64,000 nucleotides of DNA. It comes from Chloracidobacterium sp. (GTDB taxonomy: Bacteria; Acidobacteriota; Blastocatellia; Pyrinomonadales; Pyrinomonadaceae). The position numbers were made by a program, and so were the translations under genes. Position 1 is the stretch's first letter; every line of letters starts with the position of its first letter. The stretch covers positions 496,001 through 560,000 of the forward strand of contig JADJTD010000001.1 of the NCBI GenBank assembly GCA_016711345.1. The letters are read 5' to 3'. Below the pieces are notes generated by a model. The model was not told the origin of the DNA, made no database searches, and was given only the letters and a program-made list of their open reading frames with translations. Shown in pieces: positions 26,198 through 35,215 of the stretch.

Positions 26198-26683
26198 TCA
26201 AATCTTGCCTCTTAGCTTTTCGTAGGTTGTTTGGATCGACTCCGGCATCGTCCGTGTCTGTCCGATTACAGTCATGAAATTCACATCGCCCGGCCAACGA
26301 GGCAGGACGTGCATATGAAAATGCTCGGCCACGCCGGCACCTGCTGCTTTTCCGAGATTCATTCCCAGATTGAAACCTTCCGGTTTGTAGACTTCTGACA
26401 GGGATGTCTGTGATGCCTTCATCAGGTCCATCATCTCGTTGGTTGTTTGGTTGTCTGCTTTGTCCAAATCGGCGATGTGTTCGTAGGGCACGATCAAAAG
26501 ATGCCCTGTAGCATAAGGGTAAACATTGAGAATGACAAAGTTAAACCCGGCTCGCTTGAGGATAAATTTTTCCTCATCGCTTGCCGGGCTATTTTGAATA
26601 TCACAAAAGACACAGCCACTATCTTTTTGGGCTTCGCCTCTTGTTATGTAATCATATCGCCAGGGACTCCACAATAGATCCAT
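26198..26683 (-). CDS. HIT family hydrolase/phosphorylase
   Basis: 161 residues. The histidine triad is AEHFHMHVLPRW; upstream are LLWSPWRYDYI, CVFCDIQ and HLLIVPYEHIADLDKA. CxxC in CVFC is the zinc-ligand pair typical of the Ap4A phosphorylase-like HIT branch. It likely cleaves dinucleoside polyphosphates or AMP-adducts. Single gene; the HU gene lies 45 bases upstream. Confidence 0.92.
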   Translation of the reverse strand: MDLLWSPWRYDYITRGEAQKDSGCVFCDIQNSPASDEEKFILKRAGFNFVILNVYPYATGHLLIVPYEHIADLDKADNQTTNEMMDLMKASQTSLSEVYKPEGFNLGMNLGKAAGAGVAEHFHMHVLPRWPGDVNFMTVIGQTRTMPESIQTTYEKLRGKI

Positions 26684-26727
26684 ATTCTTAAGTCTTGCGT
26701 CGGAAAACTTTTCCTACTTAAAGACTC

Positions 26728-27006
26728 TTAACTCTGATTGATCATTTCTTTCAACTCTTTGCCGGGCTTGAAGTAGGCAACGCGTTTTGCAGGAATGTCG
26801 ACTGCGGCTCCGGTCTTCGGGTTGCGGCCTTTTCGTGAATTTCGTTCACGGACACGAAAACTGCCAAACCCGCGAAGTTCGATCTTTTCACCTTTATTCA
26901 AACTACCCGTAATACTGTCAAAAATGATCTCGACAAGCATCTCGGCGTCCTTTTTTGTCATGTCCGCGTCGCGAGCAACTTTTTCAACCAGATCAGCTTT
27001 TGTCAT
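26728..27006 (-). CDS. HU/IHF family DNA-binding protein
   Basis: 92 residues, the standard HU length. MTKADLVEKVARDADMTKKD at the start, GFGSFRVRERNSRKGRNPKT with the invariant GRNPxTG and the Pro-tipped beta arm (GAAVDIPAKRVAYFKPGKEL). Nucleoid protein that bends DNA. AGGGGA lies 5 bases before the ATG. It sits just downstream of rpsA, the same neighbour order as ihfB in proteobacteria. Confidence 0.96.
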   Translation of the reverse strand: MTKADLVEKVARDADMTKKDAEMLVEIIFDSITGSLNKGEKIELRGFGSFRVRERNSRKGRNPKTGAAVDIPAKRVAYFKPGKELKEMINQS

Positions 27007-27067
27007 TTCAATCCCCTACGCTCCAAGCGAAATTCTCGGCACTTCCCTCAAAAAATATAATCAGCAG

Positions 27068-29497
27068 TTATGCTGATTTTTTTTCTGCATCTTCTGCGGG
27101 AGGCTCGGCGGCAACAACTTCTTCAATTGAATTTTCTGAAGCAGGAACCGCTTCTTCAGCAACAAATTCCGCCGTGGCTTCAGGCGTTGAATCTTCCATT
27201 ATCTCAACCGCCTCTTCCGTAAACGGTGAAACTGCCTCAACAACAGGTTCAGCGGCGGCTTCCTCGACAGGTTCTGCCGACGCTTCCGCACCCGCTTCTG
27301 TATCGGCAACTTCTTCTGCCGGTGCTTCAACCGTTTCGGCACCAGCCTCTGTCTCAGCGACAACCTCTGCGGGAGCCTCGTCAATAGTTTCCGTCTCTGC
27401 AATAATTTCTTCAGCCGGAGCTTCGTCCATTTCTGCTTTTTCAACTTCCACAACAGCTTCTGCCTCGCGAGCCGCAAACTCTTCAGCTTTCGCTTTCTTT
27501 GCAGCCAGTTTCGCTTTTTTCTTCTCTTCCGGATCTTCTACCGGAGCCTCTTCCGTCGCGTCGCCAAATCTTAATTTGGCAAGTTCACCAAGGCTGGCCA
27601 TGCCGCCTTTGGCTTCAGTCGAATACATTTTCGTATCAGCAACCGGCTCTTCATCCTTACCGACCGCACGATGTGATAAACCGATCTTCTGATCTGAGGG
27701 CTCGATACGTAGGATCTTGAAATCCATCTCCTGCCCCATAGACGCAATGTCTTCGGCACGTTCAACACGTTCATCAGAAAGTTCTGAAATGTGACACAGG
27801 CCTTCAAGCCCTTCGCCAAGTTCGACAAACACGCCAAAATTGGTGAATCGTGAAACCTTGCCACGAACGACATCGCCAGGACGGTGCGTCGCGACGAACC
27901 CTTCCCATGCACTCGGCGTCAGATCTTTCATCGAAAGTGAAAGACGCTGTCCGTTGCGGTCAATGTTTGTAACGATCGCATCGACTTCCTGATCTTTCTT
28001 GAGGACGTCTTTCGGATGCTTGATCTTTTTCGCCCACGAGATGTCCGAGACGTGAACAAGGCCGTCGATTCCCTCTTCAAGTTCAATAAACGCGCCGAAA
28101 TCTGTGAGATTACGAACACGGCCATGTACCTTAGCACCAACAGGATATTTCTCCATGACGCTGTCCCAAGGATTTTCCATGAACTGCTTCATGCCCAGGC
28201 TAATACGCTTTTCTACGGTATCAACGCCCAGGACCTGAACCTCGACTTCCTGGCCCTTGTGGAACAAACGCTTTGGACTCTGCGATCGACGCGACCACGA
28301 GATCTCCGAAACGTGAACCAAGCCTTCGACTCCAGCTTCGAGTTCAACAAAAACGCCGTACTCGGTCACTGATGAAACCGTGCCGGTGAGCTTTGTGTTG
28401 ACCGGATAAACTTCAACAACGGTTGACCAAGGATCAGGCAACAGTTGTTTATATCCAAGCGAGACCTTTTCACGCTCACGGTCGAGTTTGAGAACCTTGA
28501 CCTGCAAATGCTCGCCGACCTTAAATTGATCTTGCGGATGATGGATTCTGCCCCAAGACATATCGGTCACATGCAATAGCCCGTCGATGCCGCCGATGTC
28601 AACAAATGCACCATATTCGGTGAGATTCTTGATCGTACCTTCAACGACGTAGCCGAGGTCGATCTTGGAAAGCGTCTCGGCTTTCTGCGCATTTACGACC
28701 TCGTCGGTCAATACCTTGCGCGAAAGTACAATGTTGTTTCGCCGACGGCTGAATTTGATGATCTTGGCCTCGATGTCCTGGCCAATATACGAATCAAGTC
28801 CGTGTATCGGACGCGAATCGATCTGCGAGCCGGGAAGAAATGCTTCGATGCCATTAATGTCGATTCGAAGACCGCCTTTTGTTTTATCAACTATGCGGCC
28901 TATGATCGGAGTTTCACTGTTGAAGGCGGTCTCGATCTCGTCCCAGACCTTGCGGCCGAGTGCGTCCATGCGAGAAAGCTGCGGTGCAGAGTCGCCCGAG
29001 TGAATGCTGCGAATGATGACTTCGACCTTTTCGCCGACAGTGGCCATCATCTGGCCGTCTGGCCCCGTAAACTCTTCGACAGGTACGAAACCCTCAGACT
29101 TGTAACCAAAATCAACCAGAACGCCGCGGTCGGTGATACCGACAACCGTTCCTTCAACCAATTCGCCTGCGTGATAGACCGTTTGCTCCTGCTCGAATTG
29201 CTCGAGGATAGCTCCAAAGTCTATGTCCGTTGAAGCAGCAGTATCGTCTGCTTCTTCGACAATAGGCTCAGCTTTAGGCGCAGGTGGTGGTTCCGGAACG
29301 CTAGCTGTCTCAACCGGCGCACTTTGAGTTTCCTGTGTCGCGGGTTGTTCAGTTGGAATTTCCAGCAGGTTCTCTGTGGTGTTTTCCGGTTGTAGAGCGA
29401 CAGCCTCAGCGGTCGCGGTTGTTGATTCTGATTGTTCAATCGCTGTTTTCTCAATCGTTCCCGATTCTTCAGCGTCCTGGGTTAACTCGTTTGTCAT
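27068..29497 (-). CDS. rpsA: 30S ribosomal protein S1 with long acidic N- and C-terminal extensions
   Basis: 809 residues, well above the usual ~560. Six S1 OB-fold domains between about residues 100 and 620; the last four carry the repeating EYGAFVDIG...GLLHVTDMSW / DFGAFIELEEGIDGLVHVSD pattern, the first two are the divergent ribosome-docking type. S1 binds mRNA leaders and recruits them to the 30S subunit. The first ~95 residues are Thr/Glu/Ala/Pro-rich and the last ~160 are a Glu/Ala/Val/Pro low-complexity tail with repeated EAPAEE-like blocks; both are probably disordered. HU follows 61 bases downstream. Confidence 0.95.
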   Translation of the reverse strand: MTNELTQDAEESGTIEKTAIEQSESTTATAEAVALQPENTTENLLEIPTEQPATQETQSAPVETASVPEPPPAPKAEPIVEEADDTAASTDIDFGAILEQFEQEQTVYHAGELVEGTVVGITDRGVLVDFGYKSEGFVPVEEFTGPDGQMMATVGEKVEVIIRSIHSGDSAPQLSRMDALGRKVWDEIETAFNSETPIIGRIVDKTKGGLRIDINGIEAFLPGSQIDSRPIHGLDSYIGQDIEAKIIKFSRRRNNIVLSRKVLTDEVVNAQKAETLSKIDLGYVVEGTIKNLTEYGAFVDIGGIDGLLHVTDMSWGRIHHPQDQFKVGEHLQVKVLKLDREREKVSLGYKQLLPDPWSTVVEVYPVNTKLTGTVSSVTEYGVFVELEAGVEGLVHVSEISWSRRSQSPKRLFHKGQEVEVQVLGVDTVEKRISLGMKQFMENPWDSVMEKYPVGAKVHGRVRNLTDFGAFIELEEGIDGLVHVSDISWAKKIKHPKDVLKKDQEVDAIVTNIDRNGQRLSLSMKDLTPSAWEGFVATHRPGDVVRGKVSRFTNFGVFVELGEGLEGLCHISELSDERVERAEDIASMGQEMDFKILRIEPSDQKIGLSHRAVGKDEEPVADTKMYSTEAKGGMASLGELAKLRFGDATEEAPVEDPEEKKKAKLAAKKAKAEEFAAREAEAVVEVEKAEMDEAPAEEIIAETETIDEAPAEVVAETEAGAETVEAPAEEVADTEAGAEASAEPVEEAAAEPVVEAVSPFTEEAVEIMEDSTPEATAEFVAEEAVPASENSIEEVVAAEPPAEDAEKKSA

Positions 29498-29671
29498 TTA
29501 CGCGTGTTTAAACTTCCTTACTTAAATTACTATTTTTCAACTACTTACCACTTTGCTCGAAAGGCAATAAACAACTTGCCCAAAAGCGCTTTTGCTATCC
29601 CAAAAGCAGATACAGCAATCGCGCGACGAAAGACAAGAGGTCACTGATCCTTCCGCTCAAAGGTGTAATAA

Positions 29672-29719
29672 TAAAAAATACACGCCCAAGTGCTTTCATG
29701 TCAAGACTTGAGCGTGTAA
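29672..29719 (-). terminator. terminator downstream of the pilT-lipoprotein unit
   Basis: On the minus strand ACACGCTCAAGT...ACTTGGGCGTGT followed by ATTTTTTATT. It ends the transcript of the lipoprotein gene (stop 29758) and isolates the rpsA leader (29498-29670). Confidence 0.8.
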
Positions 29720-29757
29720 AAACCCTTAAAAAATGGATATTTATCGAAATGTGGAGA

Positions 29758-30936
29758 CTAGCCCGACTGAGCAGCTCTGTTATTCTGTGGCTGCAAATTT
29801 GGACTCTTTTTCATCATGTCGATAGTCGTTCTCATCATTTTCCGGCGTTCCTCGAATCTTTCTCTTGTCCCCCAGACCCTATCATCCCAGTCTTCACCGA
29901 CTGCATTAACGGCTTCTTCTAGATAATTCGGATCAGGTGTCCCGCCACTCATCAGGCTTAATGACATCGCCATGCACAGGTTTTTCCGGTAACGATCAAC
30001 ACCGTAAATCCGCTTTAATGTATCGTAGCCTTCTTTTGCCCTTCGCCGGTCCAATCCAGTTTTTTCCCAGATTTGATTGGAATATTCAGGCCATAATGTT
30101 GCAGAAAGCTCATAATACATTATCGAACCTTCGTCTCCACCAATCCTCTCGGAAACGGCATTGACGAATTTGGCTATGTCGCCGGGTTCACCCATCCATT
30201 GCGGCAAAAGGTAGTTCATTTTCTGACGCGGCAAATGATAGTAAGTTGGAGCGAGGTGAAAGCCCTCTTCTAGAACCTCATCGTATTTTGCTTTTCTCCA
30301 ACCCAATGCAAGGCCGACGCTGAGCATTGTTTCGTACCATCGAGGGCATTTGATCTTTAGTTCTTTTGCTTCACGTAGTTCTTTTTCGGCCATTTTCGCG
30401 CGAGCGTGGAACGCCTGCATGCTTTCGTCCGAAATCTTGTCGACAAAATCTCCACCCCGCGCAAACCAACCATAGTTTACGAGAGTCCCGGCCAAGGCTA
30501 TCCTTGACGCAACTGAGTTCGGCATTTGAGCTTTCCAGTCTGTCAGGCGAGAAATATGTTCTTCCCACTCCGATGGTGTGGCATTCTTCTCGTAATTAGG
30601 AACAGAAATACCTTCGTAAAGAGCGTAAAGTTTCCAATAACCGCCAGGCAAGCGATCTTGAGTTACTCTGGCCTGATCAATTTTGGTGGTCAATTCATCA
30701 AACCTGCCCTTCTTAAGCAGATTTTCGCTGTAAATCGCCAGCTCATCGAGGGAAGCTGAATCATCAATCCTTGACGAATTTGCAACGACCTTTGTTGATG
30801 CTTCGGTTTTTTGACTAGAGCTTTCAGGCTGTTTAGATGAAGCGACTTTCTTTAAAAAGGCACCGCAGCCAGAAACCAAGGTCAACAGAAGAAATAAAGC
30901 AACAGGCGTGGCAAGGCTAATCAAGTGCTTTTTCAT
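29758..30936 (-). CDS. lipoprotein, DUF4034-like helical domain
   Basis: 392 residues. A type II signal with lipobox LVSGCGAF (Cys 25) follows a hydrophobic core (LATPVALFLLLTLVSG). After a Ser/Lys-rich linker comes an all-helical region with LKKGRFDELTTKIDQARVTQ and a Trp-rich centre (YEGISVP, KAKYDEVLEEGFHLAPTYYH), as in the DUF4034 group of tetratricopeptide-like proteins. Function unknown; anchored to a membrane face. It starts 12 bases after the pilT stop, so pilT and this gene are one operon; a role around the pilus is possible but only by context. Confidence 0.72.
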   Translation of the reverse strand: MKKHLISLATPVALFLLLTLVSGCGAFLKKVASSKQPESSSQKTEASTKVVANSSRIDDSASLDELAIYSENLLKKGRFDELTTKIDQARVTQDRLPGGYWKLYALYEGISVPNYEKNATPSEWEEHISRLTDWKAQMPNSVASRIALAGTLVNYGWFARGGDFVDKISDESMQAFHARAKMAEKELREAKELKIKCPRWYETMLSVGLALGWRKAKYDEVLEEGFHLAPTYYHLPRQKMNYLLPQWMGEPGDIAKFVNAVSERIGGDEGSIMYYELSATLWPEYSNQIWEKTGLDRRRAKEGYDTLKRIYGVDRYRKNLCMAMSLSLMSGGTPDPNYLEEAVNAVGEDWDDRVWGTRERFEERRKMMRTTIDMMKKSPNLQPQNNRAAQSG

Positions 30937-30947
30937 ATGATTATGAT

Positions 30948-32102
30948 TTAGGTGCCTGGAACGTAATTGTGCAAACTGCTGACGCCGCTGTTTTTTTCCA
31001 TCTCGTCACGCGAGGCCATGCTGGTGCTGGAAATACCGGCGAGCCGCAAACGAAATTCATCAGCGTTCGTCGAGCCGCGGAGGGCCTCATCGAGCGTTAT
31101 CAAGCCTGACTGATAGAGGTAGAACAGCGACTGATCGAATGTCTGCATGCCGTATTGCGAGGTTCCTGCTGCGATAGCGTCGCGAATACTCTTGGTCTTG
31201 TCTTCGTGAAGGATATAATCGCGTATAAGCGGCGTTGACATCAAGATCTCAACGGCCGGAATGCGGCTGTTGCCCTTGGCGGATTTCATCAAACGCTGTG
31301 AAATGACGGCCTTTAACAAGCCTGCAAGCTGAATGCGGATCGATTTTTGTTGGTAAGGCGGAAATGCGGAGATTATTCGGGTCAGTGTTTCAGGTGCGTC
31401 GAGCGTGTGAAGCGTTGAAAGGACCAAATGCCCTGTTTCAGCGGCTACCAGCGCGGTTTCTATGGTTTCGAGGTCGCGCATTTCGCCGACGAGGATCACG
31501 TCAGGGTCTTGTCGAAGCGAACCGCGCAATGCTTCTGCAAAATTGCGGGTATCGACATCAACCTCGCGCTGAGTAACAAAAGATTCCCTGTCCTTATGCA
31601 AAAATTCGATCGGGTCTTCGATCGTGACGATGTGGCAATTCCGCTTCTGATTTATGTGATCGACGATCGCTGCAAGTGTTGTTGATTTCCCCGAACCTGT
31701 CGTGCCTGTAACGAGAATAAGGCCGCGATTTTCTTCGGCGATGTTATTAAGGATCGGCGGCAAACCGAGTTCCGCAAAGCCTCTGATAGTGTCTGAAATA
31801 ACGCGGGCGACAATTCCTATTGAGTTCCGCTGCTGAAAAATATTAACGCGAAAGCGTCCAAGTCCCGCGATACCGTAGCCAATATCGACCTCAAATGCGT
31901 CCTTAAAATGCTGCTTCTGCCGGTTGGACATCATCGAAAACGCCATTTCGAGCGTCTCGTCCTGCGTCATTCTCGAAACGCCTGACAGCGGTTTCAATTC
32001 GCCCGTAACGCGGATTACCGGATAAGATCCGGCACGCAGATGCAGGTCCGAAGCGCCAAAGCTCATTGCCATTCGCAGAAGATCATCAATTCGGGTAGGC
32101 AT
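30948..32102 (-). CDS. pilT: type IV pilus retraction ATPase PilT
   Basis: 384 residues. N-terminal PilT-N domain (ASDLHLRAGSYPVIRVTGEL), Walker A GTTGSGKSTTLAA, Asp box ITIEDPIEF, Walker B DVILVGEMRDLETIETAL, His box TGHLVLSTLHT, and the C-terminal AIRYE-equivalent region replaced by DEALRGSTNADEFRLRLAGI. Hexameric ATPase that depolymerises pilin at the inner membrane for twitching. The pilus structural genes are not in the window. No other pil gene adjoins, apart from the lipoprotein gene downstream. Confidence 0.95.
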   Translation of the reverse strand: MPTRIDDLLRMAMSFGASDLHLRAGSYPVIRVTGELKPLSGVSRMTQDETLEMAFSMMSNRQKQHFKDAFEVDIGYGIAGLGRFRVNIFQQRNSIGIVARVISDTIRGFAELGLPPILNNIAEENRGLILVTGTTGSGKSTTLAAIVDHINQKRNCHIVTIEDPIEFLHKDRESFVTQREVDVDTRNFAEALRGSLRQDPDVILVGEMRDLETIETALVAAETGHLVLSTLHTLDAPETLTRIISAFPPYQQKSIRIQLAGLLKAVISQRLMKSAKGNSRIPAVEILMSTPLIRDYILHEDKTKSIRDAIAAGTSQYGMQTFDQSLFYLYQSGLITLDEALRGSTNADEFRLRLAGISSTSMASRDEMEKNSGVSSLHNYVPGT

Positions 32103-32244
32103 AATTAAAGAAGAGAAGTACTAGAAATTCCGGTTAAGAAGGTTGCGCATAAAACCTGAGCGCACAGGCCGGAACTGGGCTTTTATAAGTTTAACGTGTA
32201 TTAACACGGACGGTCAATGAATTTTTTTAGACGGGGAAATATTG

Positions 32245-32257
32245 TAAAATTCCGCTG
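32245..32257 (+). promoter_or_regulatory. -10 element of a probably leaderless DinB-like gene
   Basis: TGTAAAATTCCGCTGTG: TAAAAT at 32245-32250 and the GTG start at 32257, only six bases later, so the mRNA would begin at or next to the start codon. No -35 or Shine-Dalgarno is evident. Confidence 0.45.
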
Positions 32258-32772
32258 TGAGAAGTGAGGTGAACGAAAAACGGCAGATGTTGAGGCATTT
32301 TCTTGGGGCTTTGGCTTATCGGACGCAGAAGGCATTGCGAAATGCGCCGGAAGATTTTGCAGAGTTTGATGCGGGTGGCGGTGTTAGGACTCCGATGGAG
32401 CTTGTGCGGCATATGGCGAGCTTGCTTGGATACGCTCGAACTTTTTTTATTGGCGGAAGTTATTGGCCGGAGCCGCTGGATACTTTTGATGGAGAGATCG
32501 AACGGTTTCATCAAAATCTCGCCTACCTGCGTCAACATTTGGATGACGGAATTCCACTGATCGACATCACTGAAGAGCGAATGCTGCAAGGGCCGTTCTC
32601 AGACGCGATGACTCACGCCGGACAGCTTGCGATGCTGAGGCGGCTGCATGGTAAGCCTGTTCCGTCGGAGAATTTTATTCTTGCAGATGTCTCGGCCGAA
32701 AATCTTTCGTCCAAACAACCTGATCCGATCGCACCTGATGAGCATTGGCCGGAACAGAGGCTTCGGGATTAG
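32257..32772 (+). CDS. DinB-like four-helix protein
   Basis: 171 residues from GTG 32257. The helices and positions of RTPMELVRHMASLLGYARTF and FSDAMTHAGQLAMLRRLHGK fit the DinB/YfiT four-helix bundle; two of the three usual metal His are visible (RHMAS, THAGQ). DinB-fold proteins include thiol-dependent transferases and DNA-damage-induced proteins; no specific activity can be called. Alternative starts are GTG 32269 and ATG 32287. A stretch AAGCCCGCAC after its stop resembles the start of the palindrome family described at 39282. Confidence 0.7.
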   Translation: MRSEVNEKRQMLRHFLGALAYRTQKALRNAPEDFAEFDAGGGVRTPMELVRHMASLLGYARTFFIGGSYWPEPLDTFDGEIERFHQNLAYLRQHLDDGIPLIDITEERMLQGPFSDAMTHAGQLAMLRRLHGKPVPSENFILADVSAENLSSKQPDPIAPDEHWPEQRLRD

Positions 32773-32798
32773 TACACAAGCCCGCACTTTGAAAATGA

Positions 32799-33098
32799 TC
32801 AATCGATGCGGCCACGCCAAATAGTTGGGTTTCGGCTGGTATGAAATACGGCAAAAACAGAGATCGTACTGTTTGTACCGGTAAAGAGAATTATGAATGG
32901 AAATCTTCGTACAATTGCCCGTCTGATCTCGCCATCGACTTTAGGAAATCGAATGGGGTCTTGCCTGATCGATTCTATAGCAGATTCAAGTATTACTTCG
33001 AATTGTCGCCCCAAACCGATCTCTTGCTTTTCGTACCATTGGATGGAATCCGCGATCTCAAAGTCCGCTGCAGGAGAAATTTCAACGCAATAGTTCAT
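32799..33098 (-). CDS. ParE/RelE-type toxin
   Basis: 99 residues. Reads VEISPAADFEIADSIQWYEK, GLGRQFEVILESAIESIRQD, PKVDGEIRRAIVRRFPFIIL and FAVFHTSRNPTIWRGR: the RelE/ParE fold with the basic RRAIVRRFPF strand and the HxxRxPxxW end. Targets of such toxins are gyrase (ParE) or ribosome-bound mRNA (RelE); which applies here is not visible. Its ATG overlaps the antitoxin stop by four bases. Confidence 0.88.
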   Translation of the reverse strand: MNYCVEISPAADFEIADSIQWYEKQEIGLGRQFEVILESAIESIRQDPIRFPKVDGEIRRAIVRRFPFIILFTGTNSTISVFAVFHTSRNPTIWRGRID

Positions 33099-33316
33099 GC
33101 GAGATTACGATAACGCTCTCTTGCTGTTTCCCAAGGGATCATCTCACCGGGATTCTTTTTGTGATATTCGATACGTCGGTTTAGTTCCGCACGTTGTTCG
33201 GGTGTAAGAGCGAGACTATGCTGTTCGGTTTCCACACTGTCCCATATATTCTCGGCGAGTTGAAGGCGTTCATCGACAGGAAGCTGTAAGACCTCTTCAA
33301 GCAGTTGAGTGTTCAT
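33095..33316 (-). CDS. addiction-module antitoxin (TIGR02574/PF09720 type)
   Basis: 73 residues from ATG 33316 with GAGG 8 bases upstream; a GTG at 33325 is the alternative. Reads LPVDERLQLAENIWDSVE, LTPEQRAELNRRIEYHKKNP and PWETARERYR, the standard short antitoxin that precedes a ParE/RelE toxin. It probably wraps the toxin via its C-terminal helix. Order antitoxin-toxin with ATGA overlap gives coupled expression. Confidence 0.9.
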   Translation of the reverse strand: MNTQLLEEVLQLPVDERLQLAENIWDSVETEQHSLALTPEQRAELNRRIEYHKKNPGEMIPWETARERYRNLA

Positions 33317-33419
33317 TTTCTGCACCTCGTGAAAAGATTAACATAATTAATTGAATCTTAATAAGAAAAAAAACGAGGATTCGACACGTCAATTCAAGAG
33401 GCGTAAAATCGACTGAATA

Positions 33420-34445
33420 ATGTCTCAGCGACTAAAAATAACGGCGGTAGAACCGCAATATGCGATATCGGGCGGCGAGATCGCGATCACTTGCGAAGGG
33501 TTTGACGCCGGAAGCGGCGGCGTATTCGTCGGCGGAGAACGGGGGCGTGTGACAGCGGCTTCTTCCCATCGCATTCTTGTAAGCGTGCCTGTGATCGGCG
33601 AGACCGAGGACGGTCAGACGCACATTCATCTCGAAAGCGGCGGAGCGACAAGCGAGCCGTTTCCTTTTTATGTCGGGCGTTTGCTGGTTGACGGGATGCA
33701 CTTGGTTGCAAATCCGGCGGTCGATCCGTCGGATGACGCGATCATTTTGACGCGTTCGGGCGGACGCGGACAGCATCTTCCCGCTACGCTTTTTCGTCTC
33801 GAAGCCGACGGGTATCTCGATGGATTCGCCGATCCGATCCTTAATCCGACTGGCATCGCTTTCGATCGCGAAGGCCAGATGTTCGTGACCAACCGTGCCG
33901 AGGGCGAAGTTTATGCAGTTGGACGTGACGGCGGAGCGACGGTTTACGCGACCGGCCTTGGCATCGCGACGGGCATCGCGTTTGACGGCGAAGGCAGGAT
34001 GTACGTCGGCGACCGTTCGGGAACGGTGCATCGCATACTCGACGACGCTACTTCCGAGATCTTTACTGTGATGGAAGCTTCGGTCGCCGCATATCATATG
34101 GCTTTCGCTCCGGATGGCAGGCTGTTCCTGACCTCGCCCGGACTCGCAAGCCACGACGCAGTACATGCCATTGATAAGGAAGGTTACGACGAAAAATTCT
34201 TCACCGGACTCGGACGCCCGCAAGGCTTAGCATTTGATAAAACCGGAAATCTTTATGTCGTCGGATGCTACAAAGGCCACCACGGCATCGTCCAAATATC
34301 ACCGGACGCCAAATCCGCCAAACACTTCGTCGCCGGAAACAACGTCGTCGGGCTATGCTTCACCCGAGCCGGTGCACTGATAGTCGCAACCCGCGACAGT
34401 GTCTATTCGATCACATGTGAAACAAAAGGTATTTTATTGGGTTAG
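33420..34445 (+). CDS. IPT/TIG plus NHL-type beta-propeller protein
   Basis: 341 residues, no signal peptide. The N-terminal ~85 residues look like an IPT/TIG Ig-like domain (VEPQYAISGGEIAITCEGFD, RILVSVP). The rest is a six-bladed NHL/SMP-30-like propeller with repeated PTGIAFDREGQMFVTNRAEG, ATGIAFDGEGRMYVGDRSG, PQGLAFDKTGNLYVVGCYKG. Could be a lactonase-like or ligand-binding propeller; no metal-site residues can be named with confidence. Starts MSQRLKITAV at ATG 33420. It converges on the TonB-C gene. Confidence 0.8.
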   Translation: MSQRLKITAVEPQYAISGGEIAITCEGFDAGSGGVFVGGERGRVTAASSHRILVSVPVIGETEDGQTHIHLESGGATSEPFPFYVGRLLVDGMHLVANPAVDPSDDAIILTRSGGRGQHLPATLFRLEADGYLDGFADPILNPTGIAFDREGQMFVTNRAEGEVYAVGRDGGATVYATGLGIATGIAFDGEGRMYVGDRSGTVHRILDDATSEIFTVMEASVAAYHMAFAPDGRLFLTSPGLASHDAVHAIDKEGYDEKFFTGLGRPQGLAFDKTGNLYVVGCYKGHHGIVQISPDAKSAKHFVAGNNVVGLCFTRAGALIVATRDSVYSITCETKGILLG

Positions 34446-34452
34446 TTGTGCG

Positions 34453-35199
34453 TTACAGAGTAAAATTGTAAGCGACAATTCCAGAAACCGAAACTGGCTC
34501 GCCTGAGAGAAATGTTCGAACGAATCTTGCCTGACAGACAGCGTCAACAGCCGAGGCCCTCAGTAACGGATGTCCGGAAATTGCCTGAGCCGAAAACACC
34601 GTCCCGTTGGTGTCGATAACAATCTGAACCTGGACTGTACCTTCAGCTTTTATTAAACGAGCAGCAACGGGATACTTAGGCTTTGGCAACGACATCGGTG
34701 AAAGAGCAAGAACTCCTCCTGAAACTACTTTGGTGTCCGTCGTGGCGGTCGAAGGTTCTGGTTTCTCTGAAAGTGCGGAGCTATCCATCGTTCCAACTCC
34801 ACTAATTCTGTAACCATGACTCGGTTTATTTTCAGGGTTTTTCTTAGGCGCAGGATTTTTGAACTCAAACATTAGCAAAGTTTCAGCTGTGGATTCGCCA
34901 GTAGGGGCAAATGTGCTTTGCTCGGCAGCTTTGCGAGCAATTTGGCGCATTGCAATAACATCTGCGCGATCATTGTTCAAACACACATTGCCAGGTCCAG
35001 TTGCAGCATATGCCTTGGTCACCTTGCCATTTTTGTCGACATCCACGAGTACTGTCACCACCCCCTCAAGACCTGTCTTCAATGCCTCAGCCGGATAAAT
35101 TGAAGTCGGTAAAGTCCTGACCTTCGATGCGGAACTGATAACCTGAGCACAAACGTCGGTTACAAGAATTAAAATCAAAAATAGAAACCCATATTTCAT
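34453..35199 (-). CDS. exported protein with two TonB C-terminal-like domains
   Basis: 248 residues from ATG 35199 (MKYGFLFLILILVTDVCAQ, a signal peptide). Two TonB-C folds: about 30-125 (SIYPAEALKTGLEGVVTVLV, TAETLLMFEFKNP) and about 165-248 (PKPKYPVAARLIKAEGTVQV, HPLLRASAVDAVCQARFVRT). There is no N-terminal membrane anchor beyond the cleavable signal, so it is not a classic TonB energy transducer. The upstream exoprotein stop is only 17 bases away, suggesting co-transcription. Confidence 0.82.
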   Translation of the reverse strand: MKYGFLFLILILVTDVCAQVISSASKVRTLPTSIYPAEALKTGLEGVVTVLVDVDKNGKVTKAYAATGPGNVCLNNDRADVIAMRQIARKAAEQSTFAPTGESTAETLLMFEFKNPAPKKNPENKPSHGYRISGVGTMDSSALSEKPEPSTATTDTKVVSGGVLALSPMSLPKPKYPVAARLIKAEGTVQVQIVIDTNGTVFSAQAISGHPLLRASAVDAVCQARFVRTFLSGEPVSVSGIVAYNFTL

Positions 35200-35215
35200 G
35201 GTCCAACTCCTGACT

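Noticed and set aside
26955..27692. 245-residue Ser/Ala/Thr-rich protein on the plus strand
   Set aside because: It is the antisense reading of the repetitive acidic tail of rpsA; no ribosome-binding site and biased composition.
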